Source: Bacillus methanolicus PB1 (GTDB lineage: Bacteria > Bacillota > Bacilli > Bacillales > Cytobacillaceae). From it: a stretch of 64,000 nt of DNA. Positions within the stretch are counted from its first letter, which is position 1, and every line of letters begins with the position of its first letter. The DNA is taken from the NCBI RefSeq assembly GCF_000262755.1, contig NZ_AFEU01000003.1:1054001-1118000 (forward strand). Direction: 5' to 3'. The position numbers and the translations under genes were made by a program. Shown piece by piece: positions 63,856 through 64,000 of this stretch. The notes beneath the pieces are model-generated. The model worked only from the letters and a program-made list of their open reading frames with translations. It did no database searches and was not told the DNA's origin.

Positions 63856-64000
63856 TTATAATTTAATAATTCTCCAATTGATTGGTTCACTCATTAACCG
63901 CAAAACAAACTCTGCTGAACGTTCTGTTTTAAATTTTTGCGTTTGATTCAAGTCATTAGTTGTCTTACCACGTTCTAACCAATAAGCATAACCGCCATTT
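63856..64000 (-). CDS. Phage protein, 5' end outside window
   Basis: An open frame runs from the right edge to TAA at 63858-63856, encoding NGGYAYWLERGKTTNDLNQT and TERSAEFVLRLMSEPINWRI as its C terminus (48 codons visible). It lies 14 bases before the next gene in the same direction, so it is the same operon. No family is recognised from this tail. Confidence 0.6.
   Translation of the reverse strand, partial: NGGYAYWLERGKTTNDLNQTQKFKTERSAEFVLRLMSEPINWRIIKL

Larger units (their letters stand above)
24801..64000. mobile_element. A118/SPP1-like prophage inserted in gerE (right end outside window)
   Basis: The element has an integrase beside a broken host gene, a repressor-protease pair, lysis genes, a full tail and head module, terminases, an ArpU-like late regulator and an early region, in the order usual for A118-type siphoviruses of Firmicutes. 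At least 39 kb is present and the right attachment half-site is not in view. All structural genes look intact, so it may be able to excise and package. Confidence 0.93.

Noticed and set aside
24837-64000. CRISPR array or arbitrium (AimR/AimP) system
   Set aside because: No regular direct repeats with spacers, and no AimR-like TPR regulator or matching peptide gene were seen; the linker repeats R1-R9 are spaced by genes.

Overview
The window is from the chromosome of an endospore-forming, low-to-moderate GC Bacillaceae bacterium (Bacillus-like; the genus cannot be fixed from sequence alone). The gene order engB-lonA-lonB-clpX-tig-ysoA-leuDCBA-ilvC-ilvH-ilvB, then ysnB-rdgB-rph-gerM-racE-ysmB-gerE, is that of the Bacillus subtilis ysxC to gerE region read on the minus strand. 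The spore genes lonB, gerM and gerE agree with a spore former.

1-24.7 kb is core chromosome: the end of a LiaF-type membrane protein gene, a GTPase/protease/chaperone block (engB, lonA, lonB, clpX, tig), the complete branched-chain amino acid operon behind a leucine T-box with ilvE just upstream, one tRNA-Arg(UCU), and the nucleotide/RNA housekeeping and spore germination genes. Five copies of a dispersed palindromic repeat lie between these genes. None was seen in the phage part.

24.8 kb to the right edge is a prophage (at least 39 kb; the right end is not in the window). A large serine recombinase gene abuts the last 26 codons of gerE, so the phage has split gerE, the late mother-cell sporulation regulator. 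This is the arrangement of a sporulation-gene intervening element such as skin (sigK) or SPbeta (spsM): the mother cell should regain gerE only if the element excises. From left to right the prophage holds: integrase with a LexA-like box; a cargo and lysogeny zone (LysE-family exporter, a nonsense-broken gene, a divergent SOS-type promoter with a LexA-HTH-only protein, and an ImmR/ImmA-like repressor-protease pair); a plus-strand two-gene STAS-ATPase + DUF4325 module; lysis genes (amidase with SPOR domain, holin, XhlA-like); then, on the minus strand, a complete A118/SPP1-like siphovirus tail and head module (tape measure, tail tube, minor capsid proteins, capsid, scaffold, portal, terminases). 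An Acb2/Tad1-type cyclic-nucleotide sponge gene sits inside the head module. Next come an ArpU-like late regulator, a small plus-strand cargo island, and a dense early region of tiny, often zinc-ribbon, genes that ends in an overlapping operon with a dUTPase and a phage sigma factor.

The observations most worth following are the gerE interruption, the STAS-ATPase/DUF4325 pair, the Acb2/Tad1-like gene, and a family of repeated intergenic linkers with a covarying hairpin at nearly every junction between the tiny early genes. There is also a pair of strong tandem hairpins upstream of the small terminase gene. Several genes shorter than 60 codons (17, 41, 41, 48, 52, 57 and 58 aa) were found by reading the sequence directly.
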